The notes under the pieces are model-generated. The model was not told the DNA's origin and ran no database searches. It was given only the letters and a program-made list of their open reading frames with translations. Position numbers and translations under genes: made by a program. Of a stretch of 64,000 nucleotides of DNA, positions 26,860 through 37,688 are shown piece after piece. Every line of letters begins with the position of its first letter. Position 1 is the first letter of the stretch. The DNA comes from Caminicella sporogenes DSM 14501 (lineage in GTDB: Bacteria; Bacillota; Clostridia; Peptostreptococcales; Caminicellaceae): positions 48,022 to 112,021 of the forward strand of contig NZ_FRAJ01000011.1 in NCBI RefSeq assembly GCF_900142285.1, in the 5' to 3' direction.

Positions 26860-28836
26860 ATGAATGAATTTAAAGTAGTTTCAGATTATAAACCTACTGG
26901 TGATCAGCCAAAGGCAATTGAAGAATTAAGTAAGGGAATAAGAGAAGGAATAAAACATCAAACTTTACTTGGCGTTACTGGTTCTGGAAAAACTTTTACT
27001 GTTGCAAATATAATAGAAAAGGTTCAAAAACCAACTCTTGTAATAGCTCATAATAAAACTTTGGCTGCTCAGTTGTGCAGTGAGTTTAAAGAGTTTTTTC
27101 CAAATAATGCAGTTGAGTTTTTTGTAAGTTATTATGATTATTATCAGCCTGAAGCTTATGTAGTTCAAAGTGATATGTATATAGAAAAAGATGCATCTAT
27201 TAATGAAGAAATAGACAAACTAAGACATTCAGCTACAGCAGCATTATTTGAAAGAAAAGATGTGATAATAGTTGCAAGTGTTTCATGTATATACGGTCTT
27301 GGTGACCCTATTGATTATAAAAATATGGTACTTTCTTTAAGACCCGGAATGATAAAGAGTAGAGAAGAAATATTAGAAAAGCTTGTAGAGATACAGTATG
27401 TGAGAAATGATGTAAGCTTTACTCGTGGTACTTTTAGAGTAAGAGGAGATATTATAGAAATTTTTCCGGCTTCATCTTCTGAAAATGCTGTAAGAATAGA
27501 GCTCTTTGGAGATGAAGTAGATAGAATAACAGAAGTAAATGCACTTACAGGGCAAATTATAGGCGTAAGAAATCATGTTGCAATTTTTCCTGCTTCTCAT
27601 TATGTAACTGAAAGAGAAAAATTGGAAATGGCTATTAAAGACATAGAAAAGGAGCTTGAGGAAAGAGTTAAAGAATTTAAGGAGCAAGGTAAATTAATTG
27701 AAGCACAGAGAATATATCAGAGAACAAAGTACGATATAGAAATGTTGAGAGAAGTAGGATTTTGTCAAGGTATAGAAAATTATTCAAGACATATTTCAAG
27801 GAGAAAACCGGGAAGCAGACCATTTACATTAATAGATTATTTTCCGGATGATTTTCTTTTAGTAATAGATGAATCGCATGTTACTATTCCACAGATTAGA
27901 GCTATGTATGGTGGAGACCGTTCTAGAAAGGAAAATTTAGTTGAATATGGATTTAGATTGCCTTCAGCATATGATAATAGACCTTTGAATTTTGAAGAAT
28001 TTGAAAGTCTTATAAATCAGGTTATTTATGTAAGTGCCACTCCCGGACCTTATGAGAGGGAAAAAAGTCAAAAAATAGTTGAACAGATAATAAGACCTAC
28101 AGGGCTTCTTGACCCGGAAATAGATGTAAGACCTGTAGAAGGGCAGATAGATGATTTATTAGGAGAGATAAATAAGAGAGTAGAAAAAAATCAAAGAGTG
28201 TTAGTAACGACACTTACAAAGAAAATGGCAGAAGATTTAACTGACTATTTAAGAGAAGTAGGTGTTAAAGTAAGATATATGCATTCAGATATAGATACTT
28301 TAGAGAGAATGGAAATTATTAGAGATTTAAGACTTGGTAGATTTGATGTATTAGTGGGTATAAATCTTCTCAGGGAAGGATTAGACATTCCAGAAGTTTC
28401 ATTAGTAGCTATACTTGATGCTGATAAAGAAGGTTTTCTTCGTTCTGAAACTTCTCTGATACAGACTATAGGTAGAGCTGCTAGAAATATAGAAGGCAAA
28501 GTAATAATGTATGCTGATACGATAACAAAATCAATGAAATGTGCTATTGATGAAACAAATAGAAGGAGAAGATTGCAATCAGAATATAATAAAAAGCATG
28601 GTATTGTTCCAAAGGGTATAAAGAAGGGAATTAGAGATGTTATTGAGGCTACAAAGGTTGCTGAGGAAGATGTAAAATATGGAGTGGATATGTTTGAAAA
28701 TTTAGATAGAGATGATATGTTGGAAATTATTGATAATCTGGAAAAAGAGATGTATGAAGCTGCGGCAAACCTTCAATTTGAAAGGGCAGCTGAACTTAGG
28801 GACAAAATAGCTAAGCTTAAAGAAAAATTATCTTAG
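26860..28836 (+). CDS. uvrB: Excinuclease ABC subunit B
   Basis: The 658-residue DEAD-like helicase has Walker A GVTGSGKT (residues 38-45), the damage-verifying beta-hairpin '[12 protein letters not shown]', '[11 protein letters not shown]', '[13 protein letters not shown]' and '[10 protein letters not shown]', plus the C-terminal UVR motif '[20 protein letters not shown]' that binds UvrC. ATG 26860 gives the standard N-terminus [20 protein letters not shown]; an in-frame ATG at 26824 would overlap the LexA box and has no ribosome site. uvrA follows about 130 bases later. Confidence 0.97.
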   Translation: MNEFKVVSDYKPTGDQPKAIEELSKGIREGIKHQTLLGVTGSGKTFTVANIIEKVQKPTLVIAHNKTLAAQLCSEFKEFFPNNAVEFFVSYYDYYQPEAYVVQSDMYIEKDASINEEIDKLRHSATAALFERKDVIIVASVSCIYGLGDPIDYKNMVLSLRPGMIKSREEILEKLVEIQYVRNDVSFTRGTFRVRGDIIEIFPASSSENAVRIELFGDEVDRITEVNALTGQIIGVRNHVAIFPASHYVTEREKLEMAIKDIEKELEERVKEFKEQGKLIEAQRIYQRTKYDIEMLREVGFCQGIENYSRHISRRKPGSRPFTLIDYFPDDFLLVIDESHVTIPQIRAMYGGDRSRKENLVEYGFRLPSAYDNRPLNFEEFESLINQVIYVSATPGPYEREKSQKIVEQIIRPTGLLDPEIDVRPVEGQIDDLLGEINKRVEKNQRVLVTTLTKKMAEDLTDYLREVGVKVRYMHSDIDTLERMEIIRDLRLGRFDVLVGINLLREGLDIPEVSLVAILDADKEGFLRSETSLIQTIGRAARNIEGKVIMYADTITKSMKCAIDETNRRRRLQSEYNKKHGIVPKGIKKGIRDVIEATKVAEEDVKYGVDMFENLDRDDMLEIIDNLEKEMYEAAANLQFERAAELRDKIAKLKEKLS

Positions 28837-28857
28837 GTTAAGGTTTTTATATTAGTT

Positions 28858-28947
28858 AAGGGTTAGAATTTAAGAGTTGAGAGTTTAAAAAGCCTAGAGG
28901 AATCTTTCTAAAACTTTAAACTTGTAGCTTACAACTTGGAACTTATA
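28858..28947. repeat. Copy A of a dispersed intergenic repeat (uvrB-uvrA)
   Basis: Low-complexity sequence built of AAGGGTTAGAATTTAAGAG followed by 'CTTGTAGCTTACAACTTGGA' shares CAACTTGGAAC and related words with intergenic stretches at about 36924-36985 and 58978-59085. It has no coding content. Confidence 0.5.
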
Positions 28948-28963
28948 ATGATGAGGTGAAATA

Positions 28964-31789
28964 ATGTCTAAGAAGTATATATATATAAGAGGAGCTAAGG
29001 AACATAATCTTAAAAATATAGATGTAAAGATACCAAGAGATAAGTTTGTTGTTATAACGGGATTGAGTGGTTCAGGAAAGTCATCGCTGGCATTTGATAC
29101 AATATATGCTGAAGGACAGAGAAGATATGTTGAAAGTCTTTCAGCTTATGCTCGTCAATTTTTAGGACAGATGGAAAAGCCAAATGTAGAGTATATAGAA
29201 GGATTATCTCCTGCAATTTCTATAGACCAAAAGACTACTAGTAAAAATCCCCGTTCAACAGTGGGAACTGTTACTGAAATTTACGATTATTTAAGACTTT
29301 TATTTGCAAGAATAGGTATTCCGCACTGTCCTGTTTGTGGTGTTGAAATTACCCAGCAGACAGTAGACCAGATAGTAGATAAGGTTATGCAGCTCGAAGA
29401 AAGAACAAAAATACAGATTTTATCACCAATAATTAGAGGTAAAAAAGGAGAGCATAAAAGAGAACTTGAAAGAATAAAAAAAGATGGATTTGTAAGGGTT
29501 AGAATAGATGGTGAAATTAGAGAAATATTTGAAGATATAAAACTTGAGAAAAATAAAAAGCATACTATAGAAGTAGTTGTCGACAGATTGATAATTAGAG
29601 AGGGGATAGAAAAAAGACTTACTGATTCTATTGAAACTGCTTTAAAATTATCTGATGGATTAGTTATAATTAATGTCATAGGTGAAAGAGATTTATTATT
29701 TAATACGAAATTTTCCTGTCCGGAACACGGCATAGGAATTGAAGAACTTGAACCGAGAATGTTTTCATTTAACAGTCCTTATGGAGCTTGTCCAGACTGT
29801 AAAGGTATAGGATATTTATTAAAGGTTGACCCTGAGCTTATCATACCAAATAAAAATTTGACAATTAGAGAAGGAGCAATAGCTCCTATAGCTAATAGTG
29901 GAGAAGGAACTTATTATCATCAAATGATATTGTCATTAGTAAAGCTACACGGAGTAGATTTAGATACGCCTGTGAAGGATTTGCCAAGGGATTTTATAAC
30001 AGAACTTTTATATGGTACGGGAGATAGAAGTATTGAATTTACTTATGAAAGCAGATATGGTTTTAGAAAATATAAAGCGCCGTTTGAAGGAATAGTAAAT
30101 AACCTTGAAAGAAGATACAGAGAAACAAATTCAGATTATATTAGGGATAAGATAGAAGAATATATGAGTTTAAATGCATGTGAAACTTGTAAGGGGACAA
30201 GATTAAATAAAGTGTCTTTATCTGTAACTGTAGGAGAGAAAAATATAGCAGAAGTAACAGATTTATCAGTGAAAAAGGCTTTAGAGTTTTTTAATAATCT
30301 AAAACTTGATAAAAAACGAGAAATAATTGCTGAGCAAATTCTTAAGGAAATAAAGGGAAGATTAAAATTTTTAGAAAATGTAGGTTTGGATTATTTGACT
30401 TTATCTCGTTCAGCTGGAACTTTATCAGGTGGAGAATCTCAAAGGATTAGATTAGCTACGCAGATAGGTTCAGGTTTAGTTGGAGTTTTATATATATTAG
30501 ATGAACCAAGTATTGGACTTCATCAGAGAGATAATGAGAAACTTTTAAAAACTTTAAGAGATTTAACTGATGTTGGAAATACTTTGATAGTTGTAGAACA
30601 CGATGAAGATACAATGTTAGCTGCTGACCATATAATAGATATAGGTCCGGGGGCAGGAGAGCATGGTGGACAAATAATAGCACAGGGAACTGTAGAAGAT
30701 ATAATGGAAAATGAAAATTCAATAACAGGACAGTATTTAAGTGGAAAGAAAAAAATTGAAATACCAGAGAAGAGAAGAAAGCCAAATGGCAAATTTATAA
30801 AAGTTATAGGGGCTAGTGAAAATAATTTAAAAGAGATAAATGTAAAATTTCCATTAGGAGTTTTTACATGTGTTACAGGCGTTTCAGGTTCAGGAAAAAG
30901 TACTCTTGTAAATGAAATATTGTATAAAAAAGCTGCTATGGAGCTGCATAAATCTAAGAAGAAGCCTGGAAAGCATATAGATATAAAAGGACTTGAATAT
31001 ATAGACAAGGTAATAGATATTGACCAATCGCCTATAGGGAGAACTCCGCGGTCTAATCCTGCTACTTATACTGGAGTATTTGACTATATAAGGGATTTAT
31101 TTGCACAAGTGCCTGAAGCTAAAATGAGAGGATATAAAAAAGGCAGATTCAGTTTTAATGTAAAAGGTGGAAGATGTGAGGCTTGCAAAGGTGATGGCAT
31201 AATAAAGATAGAAATGCATTTTCTGCCAGATGTTTACGTTCAGTGTGATGTATGTAAGGGAAAGAGGTATAATAGAGAAACGTTGGAAGTTAAATATAAA
31301 GGCAAAAACATATCAGAAGTTTTAAATATGACAGTTGAGGAAGCATTAAAGTTTTTTGAAAATATTCCTGCTATAAAGAGGAAACTTCAGACTCTTTATG
31401 ACGTTGGACTTGGATATATAAGACTTGGACAGCCATCAACTCAATTATCTGGTGGAGAAGCTCAAAGGGTTAAACTGGCAACGGAGCTTAGCAAGAGAAG
31501 TACTGGGAAAACTCTTTATATATTAGATGAGCCTACGACAGGTCTTCATATTGCAGATGTGCATAGATTAATAGGAGTTTTGAACAAGCTTGTAGACAGT
31601 GGGAACACAGTTGTGGTTATAGAACATAATTTAGATGTGATAAAATCTTGTGATTATATTATTGATTTAGGGCCAGAGGGTGGAGATGGAGGAGGAATGA
31701 TAGTAGCACAGGGTACTCCTGAAGAAGTAGCAAAGGTTAAGACTTCTTATACTGGATTTTTTTTAAAAAAGATATTTTCAAAAGAATAG
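28964..31789 (+). CDS. uvrA: Excinuclease ABC subunit A
   Basis: This 941-residue tandem ABC ATPase has Walker A motifs [10 protein letters not shown] and [10 protein letters not shown], signatures [14 protein letters not shown] and [14 protein letters not shown], and zinc-binding cysteine sets ([40 protein letters not shown]). Length is typical of UvrA. It recognises DNA damage with UvrB in nucleotide excision repair. ATG behind ATGAGGTGAAATA. Presumably read from the LexA-controlled uvrB promoter. Confidence 0.97.
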   Translation: MSKKYIYIRGAKEHNLKNIDVKIPRDKFVVITGLSGSGKSSLAFDTIYAEGQRRYVESLSAYARQFLGQMEKPNVEYIEGLSPAISIDQKTTSKNPRSTVGTVTEIYDYLRLLFARIGIPHCPVCGVEITQQTVDQIVDKVMQLEERTKIQILSPIIRGKKGEHKRELERIKKDGFVRVRIDGEIREIFEDIKLEKNKKHTIEVVVDRLIIREGIEKRLTDSIETALKLSDGLVIINVIGERDLLFNTKFSCPEHGIGIEELEPRMFSFNSPYGACPDCKGIGYLLKVDPELIIPNKNLTIREGAIAPIANSGEGTYYHQMILSLVKLHGVDLDTPVKDLPRDFITELLYGTGDRSIEFTYESRYGFRKYKAPFEGIVNNLERRYRETNSDYIRDKIEEYMSLNACETCKGTRLNKVSLSVTVGEKNIAEVTDLSVKKALEFFNNLKLDKKREIIAEQILKEIKGRLKFLENVGLDYLTLSRSAGTLSGGESQRIRLATQIGSGLVGVLYILDEPSIGLHQRDNEKLLKTLRDLTDVGNTLIVVEHDEDTMLAADHIIDIGPGAGEHGGQIIAQGTVEDIMENENSITGQYLSGKKKIEIPEKRRKPNGKFIKVIGASENNLKEINVKFPLGVFTCVTGVSGSGKSTLVNEILYKKAAMELHKSKKKPGKHIDIKGLEYIDKVIDIDQSPIGRTPRSNPATYTGVFDYIRDLFAQVPEAKMRGYKKGRFSFNVKGGRCEACKGDGIIKIEMHFLPDVYVQCDVCKGKRYNRETLEVKYKGKNISEVLNMTVEEALKFFENIPAIKRKLQTLYDVGLGYIRLGQPSTQLSGGEAQRVKLATELSKRSTGKTLYILDEPTTGLHIADVHRLIGVLNKLVDSGNTVVVIEHNLDVIKSCDYIIDLGPEGGDGGGMIVAQGTPEEVAKVKTSYTGFFLKKIFSKE

Positions 31790-31818
31790 TCATCTGAATA
31801 GTCAGATGACTATTCTTT
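31781..31818. terminator. Bidirectional terminator between uvrA and telA
   Basis: AAAGAATAGTCATCTGA (31781-31797) pairs perfectly with 31802-31818 around ATAG. The stem covers the uvrA stop codon. Confidence 0.8.
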
Positions 31819-31823
31819 TGACT

Positions 31824-32936
31824 TTAAGACTTTAAGAGTTTAGTTTTACTGTGAAATTCATTTTGAAGTTCATGAAGTCTTTTTGTACCTTCTATGCGTT
31901 TTTGTCTCATTTCTTCTTGTATCTGTCTAGTTTCATCAATTCCCTGCATGATAGTTTCCCATGTCTTTTCTAGAGTTTCCAATTGAATAGCTCCACCAGA
32001 AGACAATTTGGATATGAGTTTTGACTGCAAAGCAGTATTTTGTGCATTTCGCAATAAGAGTTCATTAGTTTTTTCATCAAGTGCGGCCATAGCTTTAGCT
32101 TGTATAGATTGTCTTTTTAAAGTTATGGCTTGAGTTAATGACTGTTTAAATATAGGTATAGTTACAATAAAAGCAGAGTTTATTTTTCTAATTAGATTGT
32201 AATTTCCCTTTTGAATTAATTTTATTTGTGGCATAGTTTGAAGTGCAACATTTTTTGCAAGTTCTAAATCGTATATTCTCTGTTCGAGCATTTCAATGAG
32301 CTGGTATCCATTTGACAAATTTATTTGGTCTATTTGTTCATTTGATTGACTGGCTCTACGTTCAAGTTCAGGGATAAATTTAGTTTTTAATTCATTTAAA
32401 ACGAGATTACCGGCTTGGATGTATTTTTCAAGCATTTCATAATATTCCATATTTTTTTCAAACATTTCATTTAGCATATTGTTTGTTTCTTTTATTTCAG
32501 CTTCATACTGTTTAAGTTGCACATAGATTTTATCTATTTCACTGCCCATAGTGTGGTATTTTTTAAAAAGATGGTCTATAGAATTTTTTGTCTTTTTTAA
32601 GAGCTTTTGAAAAAAACTTGGTTTCTTTTCTTCAAAGTCTTTAATATCGAATTTTTCCATAATTTTGTTGAGTTGGGTAATTAGAGCACCAGAATCTTCT
32701 ACGGAAGAAGTTTCAATTGCATGGAGTATTTCATCGGCAAATTTAGAAATTTCTTGTGCTGTCTGCTGTCCAAAGTTCATTATTGATTCAGCATTGTTAA
32801 TGTCTATTTGTTTTGATATTGCTATGACTTCAGGTGAATTTTGTACTTTAGTTGCAATTTCATTTGTTACTTTTTCAAGACTTAAAGATTCTTCCTGCTG
32901 ATTATTGTTGATAGTATCATTTAAGTTATTATTCAT
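31824..32936 (-). CDS. telA: Toxic anion (tellurite) resistance protein TelA/KlaA family
   Basis: The 370-residue cytosolic protein is mostly coiled-coil helices. The TelA features are an N-terminal acidic region, 'FFQKLLKKTKNSIDHLFKKY' near 107-126, 'YIQAGNLVLNELKTKFIPEL', and the C-terminal 'ALDEKTNELLLRNAQNTALQ' to 'LEKTWETIMQGIDETRQIQE'. B. subtilis YceH is the equivalent and lies beside TerD genes and yceG, as here. Its biochemical function is unknown; it confers tolerance to tellurite and cell-wall agents in some hosts. It follows yceG by 39 bases on the same strand. Confidence 0.92.
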   Translation of the reverse strand: MNNNLNDTINNNQQEESLSLEKVTNEIATKVQNSPEVIAISKQIDINNAESIMNFGQQTAQEISKFADEILHAIETSSVEDSGALITQLNKIMEKFDIKDFEEKKPSFFQKLLKKTKNSIDHLFKKYHTMGSEIDKIYVQLKQYEAEIKETNNMLNEMFEKNMEYYEMLEKYIQAGNLVLNELKTKFIPELERRASQSNEQIDQINLSNGYQLIEMLEQRIYDLELAKNVALQTMPQIKLIQKGNYNLIRKINSAFIVTIPIFKQSLTQAITLKRQSIQAKAMAALDEKTNELLLRNAQNTALQSKLISKLSSGGAIQLETLEKTWETIMQGIDETRQIQEEMRQKRIEGTKRLHELQNEFHSKTKLLKS

Positions 32937-32975
32937 ATGTATTTCCTCCCATCAGTATTGATTAATTTTTTAAAT

Positions 32976-35471
32976 TTACAGACCAAATAAGTCAGCAAAA
33001 AAGGATTTTCTCTTGTTTTTATTTAAATTATTAAAATCTGGTAGTGATAAATCAAAAGCAATAGATTCAAGTTTATGAATGTCATAGTATTTTTCGGATA
33101 ATCTCTGTTCTATGTTATTGTATCCAGTAGGTGTAAATATCAAAATATCAAATCCCATTAAATACAAAAATCCAATTATAATTGAGTCTTCAAGGCTAAA
33201 TATATTTTCATTATTGTCATATATAATGAGTTTAGGTATTTTAAAAGGATAGTCAAATAGCTGTATCAAATTTAGATATCTTTTATCCATATTTAAAATA
33301 GTTAATAAAATTATTTGTTTAAATTCAAAATCAATTGTTTTATTAAAAATAGGTAGTTTAAATAAATCATTTATTTTATTGATTATAGTATTTTGAAGTG
33401 GAGTTTTCAAATATGAAAACTTGTATAAACTGCTTTCAAATAAACGATTTTTATCTACTGAACCATCTTTATTGAATAGACTTTTAGAAAAATATAAATC
33501 TGAACCCGAATAAAGTTTATTAGTAAATGGAATAGAAGGTATAAACAAAGTGTTTTCTGAATTTTTGAAATTTACAAATTCGTTCCAATATGTTTGAATA
33601 TCTTTATAAACTCCACTTATTTTAGCAAATAAATTTGGAATATATACAGTGTTGTTTTCTATTTTAAATCCACTTCGTAATCTTGCTTCTTCATTCCAAA
33701 GAATTTTCAATTCATCATAAGTTGTTTTTAAGGTTACAGGCTGAATATAATACGTTTCAAACTGCCACGGTTTATAAAGTCCATCTTGTTCACTGTATAT
33801 AATATTTGAAATTTCTCTAGATGCTTTAAAAGCTTCAGTTTCGTATCTTATGAGTATTTCACTTTTTGGAAATTCTTTTAGTGCCGATTTTTTAGGCAGT
33901 TCAATGATTTTTGAATGTTTATTATCTTTATCGATTAAAGGAAAATTACTATCAGAAAAAGAGTTTATATATAAAATATCACATCCTAACTTCGACATTA
34001 GTATTAAAAAGTATACTTCATGGCTTTTTATTTCACCATAATAGAGAATTTTAGGATTATAAATATCAATTTGTTCTCTATTTGAGTAATTAAAATTATC
34101 GAATAGTGTTAAAGCGTATTCATAAATCCAGCCTAACAATTTGAGACTGAAGTTTTTAATTTTTGTCAAATTTATATTTTTTTCATTTTGTACATATAAA
34201 TTCAATATGTATTTAAAATTTTGAATAATTGAGTTGTTGAGTATATTATCTTTCGTTTTAATAAATGCATCAGATTCTTTAAAAAGATAAACTAATACAT
34301 CTATTTGAGAAGAATCAAAGTTGTCAAAATGTTTCCAAATACTATTTGTTTTGTTAATTAGTTCATTATTGGCTATAGCAGGTATTCTATCTGTAAATTT
34401 TATGTATAGATTTTCAAATTGTGATAGTTTTTTATCAAGTCTAAACAGTTCATTGTAATATTCTTCTTCTATTTCATTTATACCTATATATCTATAAAAA
34501 TATATAGGTATAATAGGTATAGGATGTGAAATAAAACCACTTCTCTTATTAAGTGGAGTTGTAATATCTTCAAACAAATTATTAGATGTTTTAAGAGAAG
34601 TATTAATAATATTTTCAAAATTTATTTCTTCAGTAATTTTTAAATTTTTATTTGAAGTATTAATTATATTATTATTTTTAATTGAAAGTACATTTTCTTT
34701 TTTACTGTTTTCAGGAAATTTTTTCAAAGGTGCTGTTTTCGGCAGTCTGAAAACTTTCGAGTAAGTTTTTTTTCTGTCGATTAGGTCGAAATCTCCATCA
34801 GAATGAGAATTTATATATAATATGTCACATCCTAACAGAGATAAAAAAATTAAAAAATATATTTCATGTCTTTTAATATTTCCATAAAAAATCAATTTTG
34901 GGTTGTATATTTCAGTTTTAGAATTTGAATATTCAAAATTGTTAAATAGCTTAGGAGTATATTTATTTATCCAAGTTAGTAATTTTAGAGAAAAATTTTT
35001 TATTTTTGTAATATTAATATTTTGTTCTCTTATAATATATAAATTAAACACAGTTTTAAATGCTTCGACTACAGAGTTGTTTAATAGATTATCTTTAAAT
35101 TTTGGCAGAGTATTTAAATTTATAAGAGATGTCATTATATAATCTTTTTTAGTCATGTCAAAATTTTTTATATTATTCCACATAGGAATAGTTTTATTTA
35201 CTATTTCATTATTTATAGGAAGGGGTAGACCGTTTGTAATTTTCAAATATAAATTATTTAAATTTGAAAGTTTCATATCAAGATTATGTAAATCATCAAA
35301 ATATTCTCTTTCGTTTTCTTTAATGCCTATATATCTATAAAAATAAAGTGGAATTGAAGGAATTGGATTTTGTATAAAGCCTTGTCTTTTGTGTAAAGGT
35401 AATAATATATCTTCTAATATATTTTTTGATTCCAATAAAATTGGATTAATAATTTTCCTGTAATTTATCAA
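32976..35471 (-). CDS. yceG: YceG-like Ter-system protein with an internal domain duplication
   Basis: The 831-residue protein resembles YceG of the TerD/TelA operon but is about 290 residues longer than the roughly 540-residue B. subtilis protein (length from memory). Residues about 14-253 and 294-535 are clear repeats: each has a 'PLxKRxGFIxxPIPxIPxYF' block, 'TKIKNFSLKLL', 'IYNPKxxxYGxIKxHExYFL' and 'LGCDILYINSxSDxxFxLID'. A weaker third copy may occupy the last 130 residues (MGFDILIFTPTGY). TTG start behind GGGAGGC at 8-base spacing. Function unknown; part of the Ter stress module with telA. Confidence 0.85.
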   Translation of the reverse strand: MINYRKIINPILLESKNILEDILLPLHKRQGFIQNPIPSIPLYFYRYIGIKENEREYFDDLHNLDMKLSNLNNLYLKITNGLPLPINNEIVNKTIPMWNNIKNFDMTKKDYIMTSLINLNTLPKFKDNLLNNSVVEAFKTVFNLYIIREQNINITKIKNFSLKLLTWINKYTPKLFNNFEYSNSKTEIYNPKLIFYGNIKRHEIYFLIFLSLLGCDILYINSHSDGDFDLIDRKKTYSKVFRLPKTAPLKKFPENSKKENVLSIKNNNIINTSNKNLKITEEINFENIINTSLKTSNNLFEDITTPLNKRSGFISHPIPIIPIYFYRYIGINEIEEEYYNELFRLDKKLSQFENLYIKFTDRIPAIANNELINKTNSIWKHFDNFDSSQIDVLVYLFKESDAFIKTKDNILNNSIIQNFKYILNLYVQNEKNINLTKIKNFSLKLLGWIYEYALTLFDNFNYSNREQIDIYNPKILYYGEIKSHEVYFLILMSKLGCDILYINSFSDSNFPLIDKDNKHSKIIELPKKSALKEFPKSEILIRYETEAFKASREISNIIYSEQDGLYKPWQFETYYIQPVTLKTTYDELKILWNEEARLRSGFKIENNTVYIPNLFAKISGVYKDIQTYWNEFVNFKNSENTLFIPSIPFTNKLYSGSDLYFSKSLFNKDGSVDKNRLFESSLYKFSYLKTPLQNTIINKINDLFKLPIFNKTIDFEFKQIILLTILNMDKRYLNLIQLFDYPFKIPKLIIYDNNENIFSLEDSIIIGFLYLMGFDILIFTPTGYNNIEQRLSEKYYDIHKLESIAFDLSLPDFNNLNKNKRKSFFADLFGL

Positions 35472-35829
35472 AAATTAATGCCTCCCTTCAAAAGAGTTTA
35501 AAGGTTTTAAATTTACAGTATATTATAATTATTAGTATATCATATATATTGATAAACAGTATCAAACTTTAAGAAAAAAGAAAATATGCATATAGTATCA
35601 GTTAAAAATTAAAAAATATTAAAGTTGAAGTTAATATTTGAAATTTAGAACATGAAATTTGAAGCTGAATTATTATGTAATATGCCTGTAATAAATTTAA
35701 TAAAATTTTAAGTTAAAGATGAGGTTAAAAAAGTTTTTTATAGAAGGATTTTTTTGCATATTATAGAATAAGTATGTTATATCGTTGTTGCTGTGTTGTA
35801 AAAAATAAAATTATATAGGAGGAATTGCA
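35472..35829. promoter_or_regulatory. Divergent intergenic region between yceG and the cation exchanger
   Basis: This 358-base AT-rich stretch separates the minus-strand yceG-telA pair from the plus-strand ter operon and must hold promoters for both. No convincing -35/-10 pair stands out. A segment at about 35641-35670 resembles the dispersed repeat weakly. Confidence 0.4.
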
Positions 35830-36888
35830 GTGTTTAGTTGGATCAATAATTTTGGTTTAGCAGTGGTTGTACTAATATTTATGTCATGGGTTGTTAGTAA
35901 AGCTTCCGACAAGTTAGGCGATGTACTGCATGTACTAGGAATAAAACTTAGAATTCCTACATCTGTTCGTGGAGCAACATTTGATGCTATAAGTTCATCA
36001 TTTCCAGAGTTTACTACAGCTATGATAGCAGTTTTAATTTATAAAAGATTTGCTGATGTAGGTGTGCCAACAATAGCGGGTTCAGGTATCTTTAATATTT
36101 TACTTATTCCTATGGCAAGTATTTTTGCATTTAAAGGAAAAGATTTATTGCTAAAGGTGGAAAAGAAAGTAATATATAGAGATATGATTTTTTATACAAT
36201 AGCTATTGGTGCACTTGCATTGTTTACTTATTTAGGAAAATATACACCTTTTACAGGTGTTGTACTTGTGGTAATATATGTTTTTTACATAAGTGTTCTC
36301 TACAGAAATACTCAAAGTTATAGAAGAGAGCTTACACAAAATGAAATAAGTAAGGAAAAAAGAGAATTAGAAGAATTTTTAGAAGAAGAAGAGGAAGAAG
36401 ATGTAGAAGTAGATATGGGTTATGGTGCAATTGTACTGTGGATTGCTATAAGTATATTTTTTATTTGGATTAGTATAGATGCCATTATTCAGTCTGCGAT
36501 AGTTATATCTTCAACTCTCAATATTCCTCAGTATGTAGTTTCTGTAATAATTATTGCAGCTTGTACTTCAATACCAGATACACTTTTGTCAGTTAAATCG
36601 TCAAGGATGGGTGATGCTGAAGGGGCTATTTCAAACGCTGTAGGTTCAAATATATTTGATATATGCGTATGTTTAGGATTGCCTATGATTATTGCAGGAA
36701 AAACTATACCTGCCAATTTTGGACAAAATATAGGTTCGTTTATATTTTTAATAGTTTCAATGTTTACGACAGCACTATTATTACTAAAAGAAAAAGGAGT
36801 TACTAAAAAAGATGCATATATTATGCTTGGAATTTATATCTTATTTTTAGGCTATGTTATAGGAGTTGCATTAAATTTATTTGCTTAA
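35830..36888 (+). CDS. CaCA-type sodium/calcium exchanger heading the ter operon
   Basis: The 352-residue membrane protein has about ten helices arranged as two inverted halves. The alpha-repeats are seen as 'ATFDAISSSFPEFTTAMIA' with GSGIFNILLIP and 'ACTSIPDTLLSVKSSRMGDA' with GSNIFDICVCLGLP. A cytosolic loop at about 177-200 carries the acidic run FLEEEEEEDVEVD. Family members exchange Ca2+ or other divalent cations for Na+ or H+. GTG start behind TAGGAGGAATTGCA. The gene stands where many ter clusters carry TerC, which is absent from the window. Confidence 0.85.
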   Translation: MFSWINNFGLAVVVLIFMSWVVSKASDKLGDVLHVLGIKLRIPTSVRGATFDAISSSFPEFTTAMIAVLIYKRFADVGVPTIAGSGIFNILLIPMASIFAFKGKDLLLKVEKKVIYRDMIFYTIAIGALALFTYLGKYTPFTGVVLVVIYVFYISVLYRNTQSYRRELTQNEISKEKRELEEFLEEEEEEDVEVDMGYGAIVLWIAISIFFIWISIDAIIQSAIVISSTLNIPQYVVSVIIIAACTSIPDTLLSVKSSRMGDAEGAISNAVGSNIFDICVCLGLPMIIAGKTIPANFGQNIGSFIFLIVSMFTTALLLLKEKGVTKKDAYIMLGIYILFLGYVIGVALNLFA

Positions 36889-36923
36889 AGAATTAAAATG
36901 ATTAAAAAGTAAGAATTTTTAAA

Positions 36924-36985
36924 AGGCACTGGAGATTTTAACTAACAACTTGGAATGTGGAACATGTAGTTAGGAACTATTAAAA
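36924..36985. repeat. Copy B of the dispersed intergenic repeat
   Basis: The stretch contains 'CTAACAACTTGGAATGTGGA' and 'ACATGTAGTTAGGAACTATT', sharing CAACTTGGAA with copies at 28932 and 59073. No gene is present. Confidence 0.5.
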
Positions 36986-37000
36986 GAAAAGAGGGGTAAA

Positions 37001-37663
37001 ATGTTTAATTTTAGTGTTTATCAAGAGCTAACTTGTATAGCTGAAGGAAGTGGTCAATTTTATTGTAGAGTTGGAGCTATGGTAGCATATAAGGGAAATT
37101 TTACTTCAGAAAAAGTGCTTTTAGACCCAAACAGTAGAAATCAGGGATTACTTAGGTCAGTAATGAATTTGGCATCTAGAAAATTGACGGGTGAAAATAT
37201 ACCGCTTATGAGGGTTAGTGGTAGCGGAACGTATTATATGGCAAATAGGGCTCGTCATATAAGTGTAATAACACTAGAGCCGGGACAAAGTATAGGTGTA
37301 GAAAGTGAAAATCTCTTAGCATTTACGGAAGATTGTAAGTATGGTGTTCGTTTCATAGGTGTGGGAGTTGTATCTCAAAAGGGATTGTTTACTACTAATT
37401 TAACTGCGATAGGTAAAAATCCTCAGGTAGTTATTACGACAGAAGGCAACCCGATAGTTCTTGAAACGCCATGTGTAGTAGACCCTGATGCTGTAGTTTG
37501 TTGGACCGGACCAGACCCTCAGTTTAAATTTGATGTGAATTGGAAAACTTTTATAGGCCAGTCATCAGGAGAGTCTTATTGTTTTGAATTTACACAGCCG
37601 GGTGAAATAGTTATAATTCAACCTTCTGAGAGAATTTCAGGTTTAGATATAGGTATAGATTAA
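37001..37663 (+). CDS. AIM24 family protein
   Basis: The 220-residue beta-rich protein belongs to the AIM24/TIGR00266 family, with 'GSGQFYCRVGAMVAYKGNF' near the N-terminus, glycine-spaced strands such as GSGTYYMANRARHI, and 'CVVDPDAVVCWTGPDPQFKF' toward the end. The fold is a double trimeric beta-barrel; the molecular role in bacteria is unknown. These genes are frequent members of ter clusters. It opens a tight series with the TerD genes (25 bases to the next). ATG behind AGAGGGG. Confidence 0.88.
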   Translation: MFNFSVYQELTCIAEGSGQFYCRVGAMVAYKGNFTSEKVLLDPNSRNQGLLRSVMNLASRKLTGENIPLMRVSGSGTYYMANRARHISVITLEPGQSIGVESENLLAFTEDCKYGVRFIGVGVVSQKGLFTTNLTAIGKNPQVVITTEGNPIVLETPCVVDPDAVVCWTGPDPQFKFDVNWKTFIGQSSGESYCFEFTQPGEIVIIQPSERISGLDIGID

Positions 37664-37688
37664 TGACCATTTGAAAGGATTGAAATAA

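Noticed and set aside
29287..29733. Minus-strand open frames inside uvrA (also 30456-31008)
   Set aside because: uvrA is intact and conserved across the region; the antisense frames have low-complexity composition.
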